Counted from the stretch's first letter, positions 9,304 through 16,981 are shown. The stretch: DNA of 64,000 nucleotides from Magnetospirillum aberrantis SpK (GCF_011022235.1 NZ_JAAIYP010000033.1:1-64000); one strand, 5' to 3'. Made by a program: numbers and translations. Notes: generated from the letters alone by a model not told the origin.

Positions 9304-10439
9304 CACACCGCCTCCAGGATGGTGGCGATGCCCTGGCCGCCGCCGATGCACTGGGTGGCCAGCGCGAACTTGCCGCCCTCGCGCTTCAGCAGGGACGCCG
9401 CCTTGCCGACGATACGGGCACCGGTGGCGCCCAGCGGATGGCCGAGGGCGATGGCGCCGCCGTCGATGTTGACCTTGGCTTCGTCCAGGCCCAGTTCCCG
9501 CACGCAGGCGATGGATTGCGAGGCGAAGGCTTCGTTCAGTTCGACCACGTCGAGGTCGGAGGCCTTGAGACCGGCGCGGGCCAGGGCCTTGAGGCTGGAG
9601 CCCACCGGGCCGATACCCATGATCTCGGGATCGCAGCCGCACACCGCCACCGACTTGATGGCCGCCAGGATGTCCAGGTTGTGGGTCTTGGCGTAATCCT
9701 CGGTGCACACCAGAACGGCGGCGGCGCCGTCGGTCAGCGGCGACGAGGTGCCGGCGGTGACCACGCCACTGGCGTTGAAGCAGGGCTTGAGCTCGGCCAG
9801 ACCTTCCAAGGTGGTCTCACCACGGACGCAGCCGTCCACCGAGACCGTGCCCTTGCGGCCGGTGATGGCGACGATCTCGTCGGCGAACTTGCCGGCGGCC
9901 TGGGCTGCGCTGGCGCGCTGATGCGAGCGGACGGCGAACTCTTCCTGCTCGCGGCGCGAGATGTTCCACTTGGCCGCCACGTTCTCGGCGGTGTCGCCCA
10001 TGCCCATGTAGGCGCCGGGCATCTCGGCGGCGAACTGGGGATGCGGCAGCGGGTTGAAGCCCATCATGGGCACGCGGGTCATGCTTTCGACGCCGGCGCA
10101 GATGAAAGCCTCGCCGGCCCCCATCTGAATGGCGCCGGCAGCGATGTGCACCGACGACATGGACGAACCGCAGAAGCGGTTGACGGTCATGGCCCCCAGC
10201 GACCGCGGCAGGCCGGCCATCAGGCTGACCAGACGCGAGACGTTGAAGCCCTGCTCGCCTTCGGGAAAGGCGCAACCGAGGATCAGATCCTCGATGTCGT
10301 CACCCGGAATGCCGGTCTTGGCCACCAGCGCGCGCACCACCTGCGCGGCCAGTTCATCGGGACGGACGGAAGCCAGTTCACCCTTCTTGGCCGGGGTAAA
10401 CGGCGAACGCGCGTAACCGGCGACAACCACCTTCTTCAT
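9303..10439 (-). CDS. Acetyl-CoA C-acyltransferase (thiolase)
   Basis: 378 aa. Active-site elements are complete: nucleophile Cys90 in NRFCGSSMSS, His334 in GHPLGATGARI, Cys364 in QCIGGGQG, and NEAFASQ. It cleaves 3-ketoacyl-CoA to acetyl-CoA and a shortened acyl-CoA. It is the first enzyme gene after the MerR-type regulator (73-nt gap) and its stop overlaps the next start. The order thiolase, dehydrogenase/hydratase, acyl-CoA dehydrogenase gives a complete beta-oxidation spiral. Degradative FadA-type rather than biosynthetic function is inferred from this context. Confidence 0.95.
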   Translation of the reverse strand: MKKVVVAGYARSPFTPAKKGELASVRPDELAAQVVRALVAKTGIPGDDIEDLILGCAFPEGEQGFNVSRLVSLMAGLPRSLGAMTVNRFCGSSMSSVHIAAGAIQMGAGEAFICAGVESMTRVPMMGFNPLPHPQFAAEMPGAYMGMGDTAENVAAKWNISRREQEEFAVRSHQRASAAQAAGKFADEIVAITGRKGTVSVDGCVRGETTLEGLAELKPCFNASGVVTAGTSSPLTDGAAAVLVCTEDYAKTHNLDILAAIKSVAVCGCDPEIMGIGPVGSSLKALARAGLKASDLDVVELNEAFASQSIACVRELGLDEAKVNIDGGAIALGHPLGATGARIVGKAASLLKREGGKFALATQCIGGGQGIATILEAV

Positions 10440-10512
10440 CGACGAATCTCCGAGTTTTCGTTTTTGGGAGAGGTCGTCGGGAAGGAAGGAAGGTCTGCGC
10501 CGCTCTCCTTCC

Positions 10513-10908
10513 CTAGACCGAGTTCATGTCCACGCCCTTGTGCGTGAGAGAATCGAGGCTCATCCGCTCGATCTCGCGCAATTCGTCCAGGCTGGTCTGC
10601 ACCGCCTGAAGCTGGTCCTCGAGTTGGGCGATGCGCCCGCGGACCTTGGTCACCAACACCCTCAACTGCTCGACCTGAGTGGTGTCCACCACGTAGAGGT
10701 CGAGAAATTCCTTGATATCCTTGAGCGAGAAGCCCAGCCGCTTGCCGCGCAGGATGAGAATCATCCGCGCCCGGTCGCGATGGGTGTAGACCCGCGTGGT
10801 GCCCGCCCGCTGCGGCAGGATCAGCCCCTGATCCTCGTAGAAGCGGATGGTGCGCGGCGTGACCCCCAGATCCTTGGCCAGTTCGGTCACCGAGTAGATC
10901 TTTTCCAT
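10513..10908 (-). CDS. MerR-family transcriptional regulator of the fatty-acid operon
   Basis: 131 aa. The start MEKIYSVTELAKDLGVTPRTIRFYEDQGLILPQRAG is the classic MerR winged helix-turn-helix with RFYE..GL. Helix 3-4 is TRVYTHRDRARMILILRGKRLGFSLKDIKEFL. A long coiled coil (about residues 75-115) mediates dimerisation. There are no Cys residues, so this is not a metal sensor; it resembles LiuR-like regulators of acyl-CoA and branched-chain amino acid catabolism that respond to CoA esters. It heads the beta-oxidation operon, and an imperfect 34-bp inverted repeat lies 30-64 nt upstream of its start, which suggests autoregulation. Confidence 0.88.
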   Translation of the reverse strand: MEKIYSVTELAKDLGVTPRTIRFYEDQGLILPQRAGTTRVYTHRDRARMILILRGKRLGFSLKDIKEFLDLYVVDTTQVEQLRVLVTKVRGRIAQLEDQLQAVQTSLDELREIERMSLDSLTHKGVDMNSV

Positions 10909-10938
10909 GAGCGCTGTGGTTCCCCAGGGCGAAATAAT

Positions 10939-10972
10939 TACGTGAAGGGCTGATAACTTCCCTTTGCGTAAC
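10939..10972. promoter_or_regulatory. Candidate operator upstream of the MerR-led operon
   Basis: TTACGTGAAGGG (10939-10950) and CCCTTTGCGTAA (10961-10972) form an inverted repeat matching at 10 of 12 positions, with a 10-nt spacer. It sits just upstream of the merR-like gene. The TTACG/CGTAA ends recur in the sites at 14107 and 15160. Assignment to the adjacent regulator is an inference. Confidence 0.5.
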
Positions 10973-11028
10973 CTTCATACCATGGAAATCCATCCGGTTC
11001 ATAGCCGTTCTCTCGGTGCGTCACTGTT

Positions 11029-12711
11029 TCAGGAAATGTGGCGAGCCTTGGACTCGGCTTCTTCTTCCGCCCGCGCCTGTTCTTCGGCCACCAACTCCTT
11101 CTTGGAGAGCTTGCCGATCATGGTCTTGGGCAGTTCATCGCGGATTTCGATGCTTCTTGGCATCTCGATGCGCGAAATCTGTGTGGTCAGGAACGACTTG
11201 ATCTCGTCCGGGTCGGCCTCGACACCGTCGCGCAGCCGGACGAAGGCTTTGGGCGCCTGACCGCGATAGGGGTCGGGAACACCGATCACCACCGCCTCGG
11301 CCACCGCCGGATGCTGGTACAACGCTTCCTCGATGACGCGGGGATAGACGTTGAAACCGCCGGCCAGGATGACGTCCTTGATGCGGTCGACCAGGAACAG
11401 ATAGCCGTCCTCGTCGCGATAGCCGACGTCGCCGGTGCGCAAGGCGCCGTCGATGAAGGCCTGTTCGGTGTCCGCCGGACGTTGCCAATAGCCGGCCATC
11501 ACCTGCGGCCCCCGCACGCAGATTTCGCCGCGTTCGCCGACGCCCAGGATCTGGGTGGGATCGACGGTGGAACGCACCTCGACCACCGTTTCATCCAGCG
11601 GCATGCCGATGGAAGCGCTCTTGATCTGGCCGGCGATGGGATTGCAGGTGACCACCGGCGACGCCTCGGACAGGCCGTAACCTTCGACCAGACGGCACCC
11701 GGTCATCTCCTCGAAACGGGTCCGCACCTCGACTGGCAGCGGCGCGCCGCCGGAAATGCAATAGCGGATCGACGACAGGTCGAACGTTCCCTGGCTGGCG
11801 GCGTTGTTGAGCGCGGTGTAGATGGTCGGAACGCCGGGGAACAGGGTCGGCCGACGCTTGCCGATCAGTTTCAGCACCTGTTGCAGGTCGAAACGCGGCA
11901 CCAGGATCAGCTCGGCACCGATGCTGACCCCCAGGTTCATCACCACGGTCATGGCGAAGACGTGGAAGAACGGCAGCACCCCGAGCACCCGCTCCTGCCC
12001 GGCATAGATCTCGGGCATCCAGCGCCGCAATTGTTCGGCGTTGGCCGTCAGGTTGGCGTGGGTCAGCATGGCGCCCTTGGGAACGCCGGTGGTGCCGCCG
12101 GTGTATTGCAGCACGGCGACATCGCCCTTCGGCTCGATCTCCACCGGCCGCGGCTTGCCTTCGTTGGCGATCAGCCGCTCGAACGGCACATGGCGCAGGT
12201 CGTCGGGCACCTCGGCCATCTCGGAGCGTTTGAGCACCGAGAACATCACGCTCTTGACCGCCGGCAGGATGGCGCTCATGCGGCACACCACCACCCGCTC
12301 GAGGCAGGTTTCCTCGAGCATGGCCGCGACCTTGGGATAGATCTGCTTGAGGTCCAGGGTCACCATGATGGTGGTCCCGGAATCGCCGATCTGATGCTTG
12401 AGCTCGCGTTCGACGTAAAGCGGGTTGTAGTTGACGACGATGCCGCCCGCCTTCAGCACCGCGTAATAACAGATGACGAAATAGGGAGTGTTGGGCAGGC
12501 ACAGGCCCACCCGCACACCCTTGCGGACACCAAGCTGCTGGAAGCCCCGCGCCGCACGCTCCACCAATTCACCCAACTCGCCATAGGTGGTGCGCTTGCC
12601 AAGAAAGTCGATGGCGTTCTGACCGGGGAACTGGGCCACCGCCTGATCCAGGATGGTGGACACCGGCACCGCCGGAATCGGGCTGCTCGACTGCTGCACG
12701 ACTGTAGTCAC
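11029..12711 (-). CDS. fadD: Long-chain acyl-CoA synthetase (FadD-type)
   Basis: 560 aa if the GTG at 12711 is the start; GGAGG lies about 9 nt upstream, and no ATG in this frame fits better. ANL motifs: QYTGGTTGVPKGAMLTH P-loop, LPFFHVFAMTVVM, EGYGLSEASPV, LRTGDVGYRDEDGYLFLVDRIKDVILAGGFNVYP (FACS signature) and the terminal lysine loop TMIGKLSKKEL. It couples CoA to long-chain fatty acids entering from the outside. It follows the fadL-like porin gene by 26 nt on the same transcript, the expected uptake-activation pair. The C-terminal tail is Glu/Ala-rich coiled sequence. Confidence 0.92.
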   Translation of the reverse strand: MTTVVQQSSSPIPAVPVSTILDQAVAQFPGQNAIDFLGKRTTYGELGELVERAARGFQQLGVRKGVRVGLCLPNTPYFVICYYAVLKAGGIVVNYNPLYVERELKHQIGDSGTTIMVTLDLKQIYPKVAAMLEETCLERVVVCRMSAILPAVKSVMFSVLKRSEMAEVPDDLRHVPFERLIANEGKPRPVEIEPKGDVAVLQYTGGTTGVPKGAMLTHANLTANAEQLRRWMPEIYAGQERVLGVLPFFHVFAMTVVMNLGVSIGAELILVPRFDLQQVLKLIGKRRPTLFPGVPTIYTALNNAASQGTFDLSSIRYCISGGAPLPVEVRTRFEEMTGCRLVEGYGLSEASPVVTCNPIAGQIKSASIGMPLDETVVEVRSTVDPTQILGVGERGEICVRGPQVMAGYWQRPADTEQAFIDGALRTGDVGYRDEDGYLFLVDRIKDVILAGGFNVYPRVIEEALYQHPAVAEAVVIGVPDPYRGQAPKAFVRLRDGVEADPDEIKSFLTTQISRIEMPRSIEIRDELPKTMIGKLSKKELVAEEQARAEEEAESKARHIS

Positions 12712-12737
12712 GACACGTTTCCTCCAGCTGCCCGGCC

Positions 12738-14024
12738 TTAGAACTTCACCACGAAGCTGGCGCTGATGATGTCCACGTAAGCGTCGTAGGACCCCGTCAG
12801 GACACCGCTGTTGCTCTTGTTCTGCTCGTTGATGTTGGCGCTGTCGGCAAAGATGTGGGTGTAGCCGATGTTGGTGCTGAAGTTGGGATCGACATCGTAG
12901 GTGTAGCCGAGCGACAGCCAATAACGGTTGGCGTCGGGGATACGCGCGGTACGATATTGGTCACTCATCGGCGCCTGGTCGTAGGCGACGCCGAAATGGA
13001 ACTTGTGCTGCTCGTTCATGGTGTAGGTGGCACCCAGCGAGAAGAACCAAGTGTCGTCCCACTTTTCCTCGGTGACCGCGTCAGCGCGGCCATCGGCGAA
13101 TTTGATGCGCACTTCCTTGAAGGTGGACCAGTTGGTCCATTGGACGTCGCCCATCACCGCCCATTCCGGCGACAGCTCGTGATACAGACTCAAGGTCATG
13201 GTATCGGGCAGGGTCAGGTCGGCAGTGGCGTCCACATCCTGCAAGCTTTGCGGATTACCGACGGCCGCCTTGGTCGCCGCCGAAGCCTGGTAGGTCGCGT
13301 CGCCCTTCAGCTTGTTCTTCATTCGCGAACGGTAGTTCACGCCGACACGGCTGGTGGGCGTGAACTCATACAACATGCCGGCCACACCGCCGAAAGAGAC
13401 GTCGTCGCCTTCCACCACGGCCTTGGCCTGCCCCGCCGCGCCAAGGTTGACCGCGTTGCTTAGTCGCACCTTGGTATAAGCCACCTGGGCACCACCGCCG
13501 ATGGACAGATGATCGTTGATGCGATAGGCGACGTTCGGGCTGAAATTGATGTTGGTGATCGAGCTTTCCAGGGCATGGAAGCGCCCTACCCAGTCTTCTT
13601 CGTAATCGCTGCGCAGACCGAACGGCGCGGTGACCGCCACGCCGACCTTGAAGTCGGGGCGAGCGTCCCACATGGCGTAAAACGCACCCACCGCGGCGTC
13701 GTTGATGGCGTCACCCCCCATGCTGCCCGTCGTCTGGGTGCCGGTGGTCAGGGTGTTGGACCCCTCGAACTTGGCCACCGGCATGATGACGGTGGCAGAG
13801 CCAGCGGTCTGGTTGCCCTCGAGCCGGGTCATGCCGGCCGGATTGTAGAAAATGGTCGACAGGTTGTAGGCCTTGGCCGCCGAACCGGCGAAGGCGTTGC
13901 CCAGACCTTCCGAGCTTTGCTCGCGCAATTGAAAACCTGCGGCCATCGCCTCGCTGCCCGCCCCCAGGACGGTCGCCAAAGCCAGGGCGCTGGTCAGCGC
14001 GCTACCACGAACGTTCTTCCACAT
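12738..14024 (-). CDS. FadL/TodX-family outer-membrane long-chain fatty acid transporter
   Basis: 428 aa from MWKNVRGSAL, chosen for GGGAGGAAACGGC before the ATG. A signal peptide runs to about residue 28 (AMA|AGFQLREQ); mature proteins of this family often begin with such an aromatic-rich N-terminal hatch segment. NLSTIFYNPAGMTRLEG is the conserved FadL NPA region. Alternating beta strands continue to a C-terminal Phe (VVKF) typical of outer-membrane beta barrels. It lets hydrophobic substrates diffuse across the outer membrane. A TTAACGTAAACGTTA element lies 83-97 nt upstream. Substrate could also be an aromatic hydrocarbon, but the adjacent fadD favours fatty acids. Confidence 0.92.
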   Translation of the reverse strand: MWKNVRGSALTSALALATVLGAGSEAMAAGFQLREQSSEGLGNAFAGSAAKAYNLSTIFYNPAGMTRLEGNQTAGSATVIMPVAKFEGSNTLTTGTQTTGSMGGDAINDAAVGAFYAMWDARPDFKVGVAVTAPFGLRSDYEEDWVGRFHALESSITNINFSPNVAYRINDHLSIGGGAQVAYTKVRLSNAVNLGAAGQAKAVVEGDDVSFGGVAGMLYEFTPTSRVGVNYRSRMKNKLKGDATYQASAATKAAVGNPQSLQDVDATADLTLPDTMTLSLYHELSPEWAVMGDVQWTNWSTFKEVRIKFADGRADAVTEEKWDDTWFFSLGATYTMNEQHKFHFGVAYDQAPMSDQYRTARIPDANRYWLSLGYTYDVDPNFSTNIGYTHIFADSANINEQNKSNSGVLTGSYDAYVDIISASFVVKF

Positions 14025-14106
14025 GCCGTTTCCTCCCAATAGCGGACTTTTGCCGCCTTTTGCATGAACCCTAGAGTTGCCCCACAGCTACGTCAAGGGG
14101 TTTCCG

Positions 14107-14121
14107 TTAACGTAAACGTTA
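14107..14121. promoter_or_regulatory. Candidate MerR/LiuR-type operator upstream of fadL-fadD
   Basis: TTAACGTAAACGTTA is a near-palindrome lying between the fadL-like gene and the DUF6134-type gene. It resembles the TTTACGTTTACGTCAA site at 15160 in reverse orientation and, from memory, the LiuR motif of proteobacteria. Confidence 0.5.
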
Positions 14122-14161
14122 TGATTATACCCAAGGATGCCCAACCTCCGCAGGGACACCT

Positions 14162-14800
14162 CTATTCACGCACGATCTCGATGGGATAACCCGAACGCTG
14201 GAACGTCGCCCGCAGCAAAAAGCCGTCGGACCCGTACCAGAGATCGCGCTCCACACCGCCGCTCATGCGAAAATGCTCGGCCGTCACCATCTGGCCGCCG
14301 ACCGAGACCTGTTCGCTTCCCAACGCCTCCACCCTCACCTTGTAGGGCTTGGCGTCGATGATGCTGAACAACTCGCTTTTCTCGAGAATCGACCGCCCCC
14401 ACAGCGTCAGGGGCAAAAGGTCTCCAGGCCGCTCGCTGGCCTGACCGTTGACGGTGAGGTTCCACCCGCCGGCCGACCGCTCAGCCTCGAGATGGAATTT
14501 GGACCCGTCGTCGTCAGTATCGGCCACCATGCGCACCATGGCGCCATTCCGCCACTCTTCGCGGCGGCTATGGTCATAGCGGAATTCCAGAAACAGAACC
14601 TTGGCCCGCGTCTTGGTCTGCACATCGACGACCGCAGTACCATCGTCGGCGCGGGCAATCCGCACCTGCTCCTTGCCGATGGATTCGCCTTCCTTGCGGA
14701 TGTCGTAACCCAAGGACACCGTGTCGGCGGCCAACGCCACCGGTGCGACGGCCGCCACCAATCCGACGGCCAGGATGAAAGCCTTGACGGAAGAAATCAT
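14162..14800 (-). CDS. Periplasmic DUF6134-like protein
   Basis: 212 aa from MISSVKAF, with GGGGGG upstream; a TTG five codons earlier is less likely. A clear signal peptide ends VAPVALA|ADTVSLGYDI. The mature part is beta-rich: RKEGESIGKEQVRIARAD, LEFRYDHSRREEWRNGAMVRM, then PLTLWGRSIL. It looks like the lipocalin-like DUF6134 family, recalled rather than searched. No catalytic motif is visible. It follows the SCP2-domain gene by 11 nt, so a lipid-handling or envelope role is a reasonable guess. Function unknown. Confidence 0.7.
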   Translation of the reverse strand: MISSVKAFILAVGLVAAVAPVALAADTVSLGYDIRKEGESIGKEQVRIARADDGTAVVDVQTKTRAKVLFLEFRYDHSRREEWRNGAMVRMVADTDDDGSKFHLEAERSAGGWNLTVNGQASERPGDLLPLTLWGRSILEKSELFSIIDAKPYKVRVEALGSEQVSVGGQMVTAEHFRMSGGVERDLWYGSDGFLLRATFQRSGYPIEIVRE

Positions 14801-14811
14801 GCCGCCCCCCG

Positions 14812-15114
14812 TCAACCGATGGCGCCGACCAGCTTCATGGCCACGCCCATGGAACCGGAAACCTTGATCTTGCCCAGGGTGTAGCCAAGCATGGGATCCA
14901 ACTTGCCATCCATCAGCTTGACCAGATTGTCGCTGGTGATCTTGATGGTGCAGGCGACATCAAGGTCGCCGTCGTCATCCTCGCTCAGGGTCGGAGCCGC
15001 CCCACTGGCGTCCACCACCCACATCCCGTCCTTGCCCAAATCGAAACGCACCGTCGCGCCAAGCCTACTCAGCTTGGGCAGGGCATCCCGCAAACGCTCC
15101 TCCACATCGGACAT
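14812..15114 (-). CDS. SCP2 sterol-carrier-domain lipid-binding protein
   Basis: 100 aa, a single SCP2 fold: GATVRFDLGKDGMWVVDASG, then DVACTIKITSDNLVKLMDGKLDPMLGYTLGKIKVSGSMGVAMKL. The last stretch is the family hallmark (LMDGKLDP..AFM.GK.K..G). Such proteins bind fatty acyl or other hydrophobic ligands and can present acyl-CoA to enzymes. The start is preceded by AGGGACGGA. It is first in a two-gene unit behind the strongest TTACGT-type operator in the window, so co-regulation with fatty-acid degradation is likely. Confidence 0.88.
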   Translation of the reverse strand: MSDVEERLRDALPKLSRLGATVRFDLGKDGMWVVDASGAAPTLSEDDDGDLDVACTIKITSDNLVKLMDGKLDPMLGYTLGKIKVSGSMGVAMKLVGAIG

Positions 15115-15159
15115 TGTTCCGTCCCTTCCTGAAGCCTCTTATAAGGGTTCAGATATACA

Positions 15160-15180
15160 TTTACGTTTACGTCAACGTAA
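15160..15180. promoter_or_regulatory. Best MerR/LiuR-type operator candidate, upstream of the SCP2 gene
   Basis: TTTACGTTTACGTCAA (15160-15175) followed by CGTAA. From memory this agrees with the published LiuR consensus of proteobacteria. It lies 46-66 nt upstream of the SCP2 gene start. A MerR-type regulator is encoded at 10513-10908. Confidence 0.6.
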
Positions 15181-15332
15181 GCAGAAAATGTCACATCGAT
15201 AATTACCCGTACTTAGGATCAATTTCCTTCGACATTTAAGGCGCACGCCAAGATTACCCAGCATATTCCGCAGTGCAGCATATTTTTTGCAGCGCCGAAA
15301 ACCGGCAAAAAAACACGGAAAAACATGCACGA

Positions 15333-15380
15333 TATAGGTGTTTTTTCCTTAACATCTATAGGTGATATAAATTACCTATA
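15333..15380. promoter_or_regulatory. TATAGGT repeat/palindrome, possible regulator site
   Basis: TATAGGT occurs at 15333-15339 and 15357-15363 (24-bp offset) and inverted as ACCTATA at 15374-15380. The last two form a dyad with a 10-nt spacer. It lies about 150 nt upstream of the small His-tailed peptide gene. Binding factor unknown. Confidence 0.4.
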
Positions 15381-15527
15381 CGTCATATGCCATAGACAAT
15401 GATTTGCAATCAGAACAATACCAATATTGCTTACTAGGACATTTCCCCGCACCAAAGCCGGGGCCGCGTTGACAGCGCCGGCAAAAGGGTGCGAGTTTGT
15501 CGAAAAATAGCCTTCAAGGAGTTCGAA

Positions 15528-15653
15528 ATGCCCGGTTTGCTGCAAGGAATCGTCTTGTTCCTGGTGGGGTGCGTCGTGGTTTACGGCCTGATCTCGGCCT
15601 TGCAGACCAAAGCCCCCAGCGAAGGGCATGGACACGGTCACGGACATCACTGA
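15528..15653 (+). CDS. 41-aa single-span membrane peptide with His-Gly tail
   Basis: This short gene is well supported: AAGGAG lies 7 nt before the ATG, and the frame runs 41 codons to TGA. The peptide starts MPGLLQGIVLFLVGCVVVYG, one transmembrane helix containing a Cys. After LISALQTKAPSE it ends GHGHGHGHH, five histidines alternating with glycine, a likely soft-metal (Ni, Zn, Cu) binder. Size and shape recall small accessory subunits of membrane complexes, but I do not recognise a family. It precedes a zeta-like ATPase inhibitor gene by 66 nt and another His-tailed protein further on. Confidence 0.75.
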   Translation: MPGLLQGIVLFLVGCVVVYGLISALQTKAPSEGHGHGHGHH

Positions 15654-15719
15654 CGTTTCGGGCCCGCCATTGCACACCGATCCATCGGCAGGCAATTGGG
15701 TGGGCACCACCTTGTGACC

Positions 15720-16049
15720 ATGTCCATTCTCGACACCTTCGCGGCCAAGGGCACCACCTCCCAGGCTAATTTCGTCGGCGCTGCGGAACAGGCGTTCTGG
15801 GTGCGAGCCCGGCGCAACCGGCTTTTGGCCGACTGGGCCTGCGACCTGACCGACGAGAACAACCAAGCCTATCTGCGGCTGTTGCTCGACGCCGACTTCG
15901 CCAAGGTGGAAACCAGGGCGGAAGAAGGATTCCTGATGCTGAAGATCCGCAACGACCTGATGGGGTTCGGCATATTCCTGTCCCCGGACGAGCTCAAGGA
16001 CGTCTACCGCCGCTTCGAACGCCAGGCGTTGCTGGAACACCAGTCCTGA
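15720..16049 (+). CDS. Divergent ATP-synthase inhibitor zeta-like protein (DUF1476)
   Basis: 109 aa from MSILDTFAAKGT. The core FVGAAEQAFWVRARRNRLLADWACDL matches the zeta-subunit pattern F..EAEL.FKAEARRNRLLG.WAA, followed by AYLRLLLDADF and MLKIRNDL as in zeta's AYA..VV.ADF...R...DL. In Paracoccus the zeta subunit blocks rotation of F1-ATPase through its N-terminal segment. Here that segment is changed (TTSQANFVGAAEQ replaces the usual acidic, charged stretch), so target or regulation may differ. No strong ribosome site is visible. It is flanked by two genes for His-tailed small proteins, not by atp genes. Family assignment is by eye. Confidence 0.65.
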   Translation: MSILDTFAAKGTTSQANFVGAAEQAFWVRARRNRLLADWACDLTDENNQAYLRLLLDADFAKVETRAEEGFLMLKIRNDLMGFGIFLSPDELKDVYRRFERQALLEHQS

Positions 16050-16073
16050 CCCCATTCCCTTACGGACCCGACC

Positions 16074-16316
16074 ATGGACCCGACCACCGCCGACCGCCTG
16101 TTCCGTCACATCTATCAGGCGCTGGACCACGACAACGCCGCCGATCTGGAGACCTTTGGCAGGAACTTCCTGCAAAACGGAAAGATCTGGGACGCGCTGG
16201 CCGACCTGTTTCCCGACATCAAGCCATCGGAACTGCGGGCGGCGATGATGCGTGCCTTCGACCAATGGACCCGCGACCACGCCGCCTGCGGACACGATCA
16301 CCACCATCATCATTGA
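16074..16316 (+). CDS. 80-aa helical protein with natural C-terminal poly-His
   Basis: MDPTTADRLFRHIYQALDHDN begins a compact, probably all-helical protein. It continues DLETFGRNFLQNGKIWDALADLFP and SELRAAMMRAFDQW. It ends ACGHDHHHHH, a Cys followed by six His in seven residues. There is no signal peptide or membrane span. It starts 24 nt after the zeta-like gene and is probably co-transcribed. The His tail suggests metal binding or storage; the core family is unknown to me. Confidence 0.75.
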   Translation: MDPTTADRLFRHIYQALDHDNAADLETFGRNFLQNGKIWDALADLFPDIKPSELRAAMMRAFDQWTRDHAACGHDHHHHH

Positions 16317-16426
16317 GCGTCGTCACTTTTTTCGGACCTTCCGCGCAGGAAGTCGGCCAGCCGTCCGTATAAGCATTACAGTCGCAAGGAACCCTGGCCG
16401 GGAAGACGGAGACGACCGCGGACACC

Positions 16427-16981
16427 ATGGATGATGAAAGCCTGCTCGCGGCAATCGGGCGCGGAGACCCTACGGCTTTCGCAACCCTGATGGAGCGCCA
16501 CGGAGCGTTCGCCATGACCTTGGCGATCCGCATGACCGGCAACATCCAGGACGCCGAAGAGGTGGCTCAGGAGGCGTTCTTGCGCGTATGGTCGGTCGCG
16601 GCCAGATGGAATCCGGGGGGCGCACGCTTCACGACTTGGCTTTACCGGGTCGTGATGAACCTGTGCCTGGACCGCAAGCGCCGAGCCCCCATGGCCGCCC
16701 TGGACGATGTCGCGGAACCCGCCGACACCGCCCCCGACGGCCTGGAACGATGCGCCAGCGACCAGGCCCGAGAACTGGTGGCCGAAGCCTTGGCCACTCT
16801 TCCCGACCGCCAGCGTGCGGCGGTATCGTTGTGTTATTACGGCGAGGTCAGCTGTCAGGAAGCCGCCGAAGCTCTCGACATTTCGCTGTCCGCGCTGGAA
16901 TCCTTGCTTGTTCGTGGCCGGCGGGGGCTTCGGGACTATTTCACCCGCCGCGGATTGGAGAAAATGGGAGACGTGTTATGA
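16427..16981 (+). CDS. ECF-type RNA polymerase sigma factor
   Basis: 184 aa. Region 2: DPTAFATLMERHGAFAMTLAIRMTGNIQDAEEVAQEAFLRVW, followed by FTTWLYRVVMNLCLDRKRR. Region 4: ALATLPDRQRAAVSLCYYGEVSCQEAAEALDISLSALESLLVRGRRGL, ending in the recognition helix. The last codons overlap the next start (ATGA), so sigma and its likely antagonist are coupled. The downstream genes encode an anti-sigma-like protein and a CnrX-like periplasmic sensor, the arrangement of metal-responsive ECF systems such as Cnr. It shares ALDDVAEP-type linker wording with the second sigma factor at 18080, so the two are paralogues. Confidence 0.93.
   Translation: MDDESLLAAIGRGDPTAFATLMERHGAFAMTLAIRMTGNIQDAEEVAQEAFLRVWSVAARWNPGGARFTTWLYRVVMNLCLDRKRRAPMAALDDVAEPADTAPDGLERCASDQARELVAEALATLPDRQRAAVSLCYYGEVSCQEAAEALDISLSALESLLVRGRRGLRDYFTRRGLEKMGDVL

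Larger units (their letters stand above)
15115..15527. other. Divergent intergenic region of 413 bases
   Basis: No gene is supported here. It separates the minus-strand SCP2 unit from the plus-strand small-protein cluster. It holds the operator-like block at 15160-15180, an AT-rich tract (15280-15420) with AAAAACATGC at 15319-15328, and TATAGGT-type repeats at 15333-15380. Both divergent promoters probably lie here; I could not assign -35/-10 boxes with confidence. Confidence 0.7.

Noticed and set aside
14801-14815. TTG start extending the DUF6134-like protein by five codons
   Set aside because: The ATG at 14800 has a G-rich ribosome site and gives a cleaner signal peptide.
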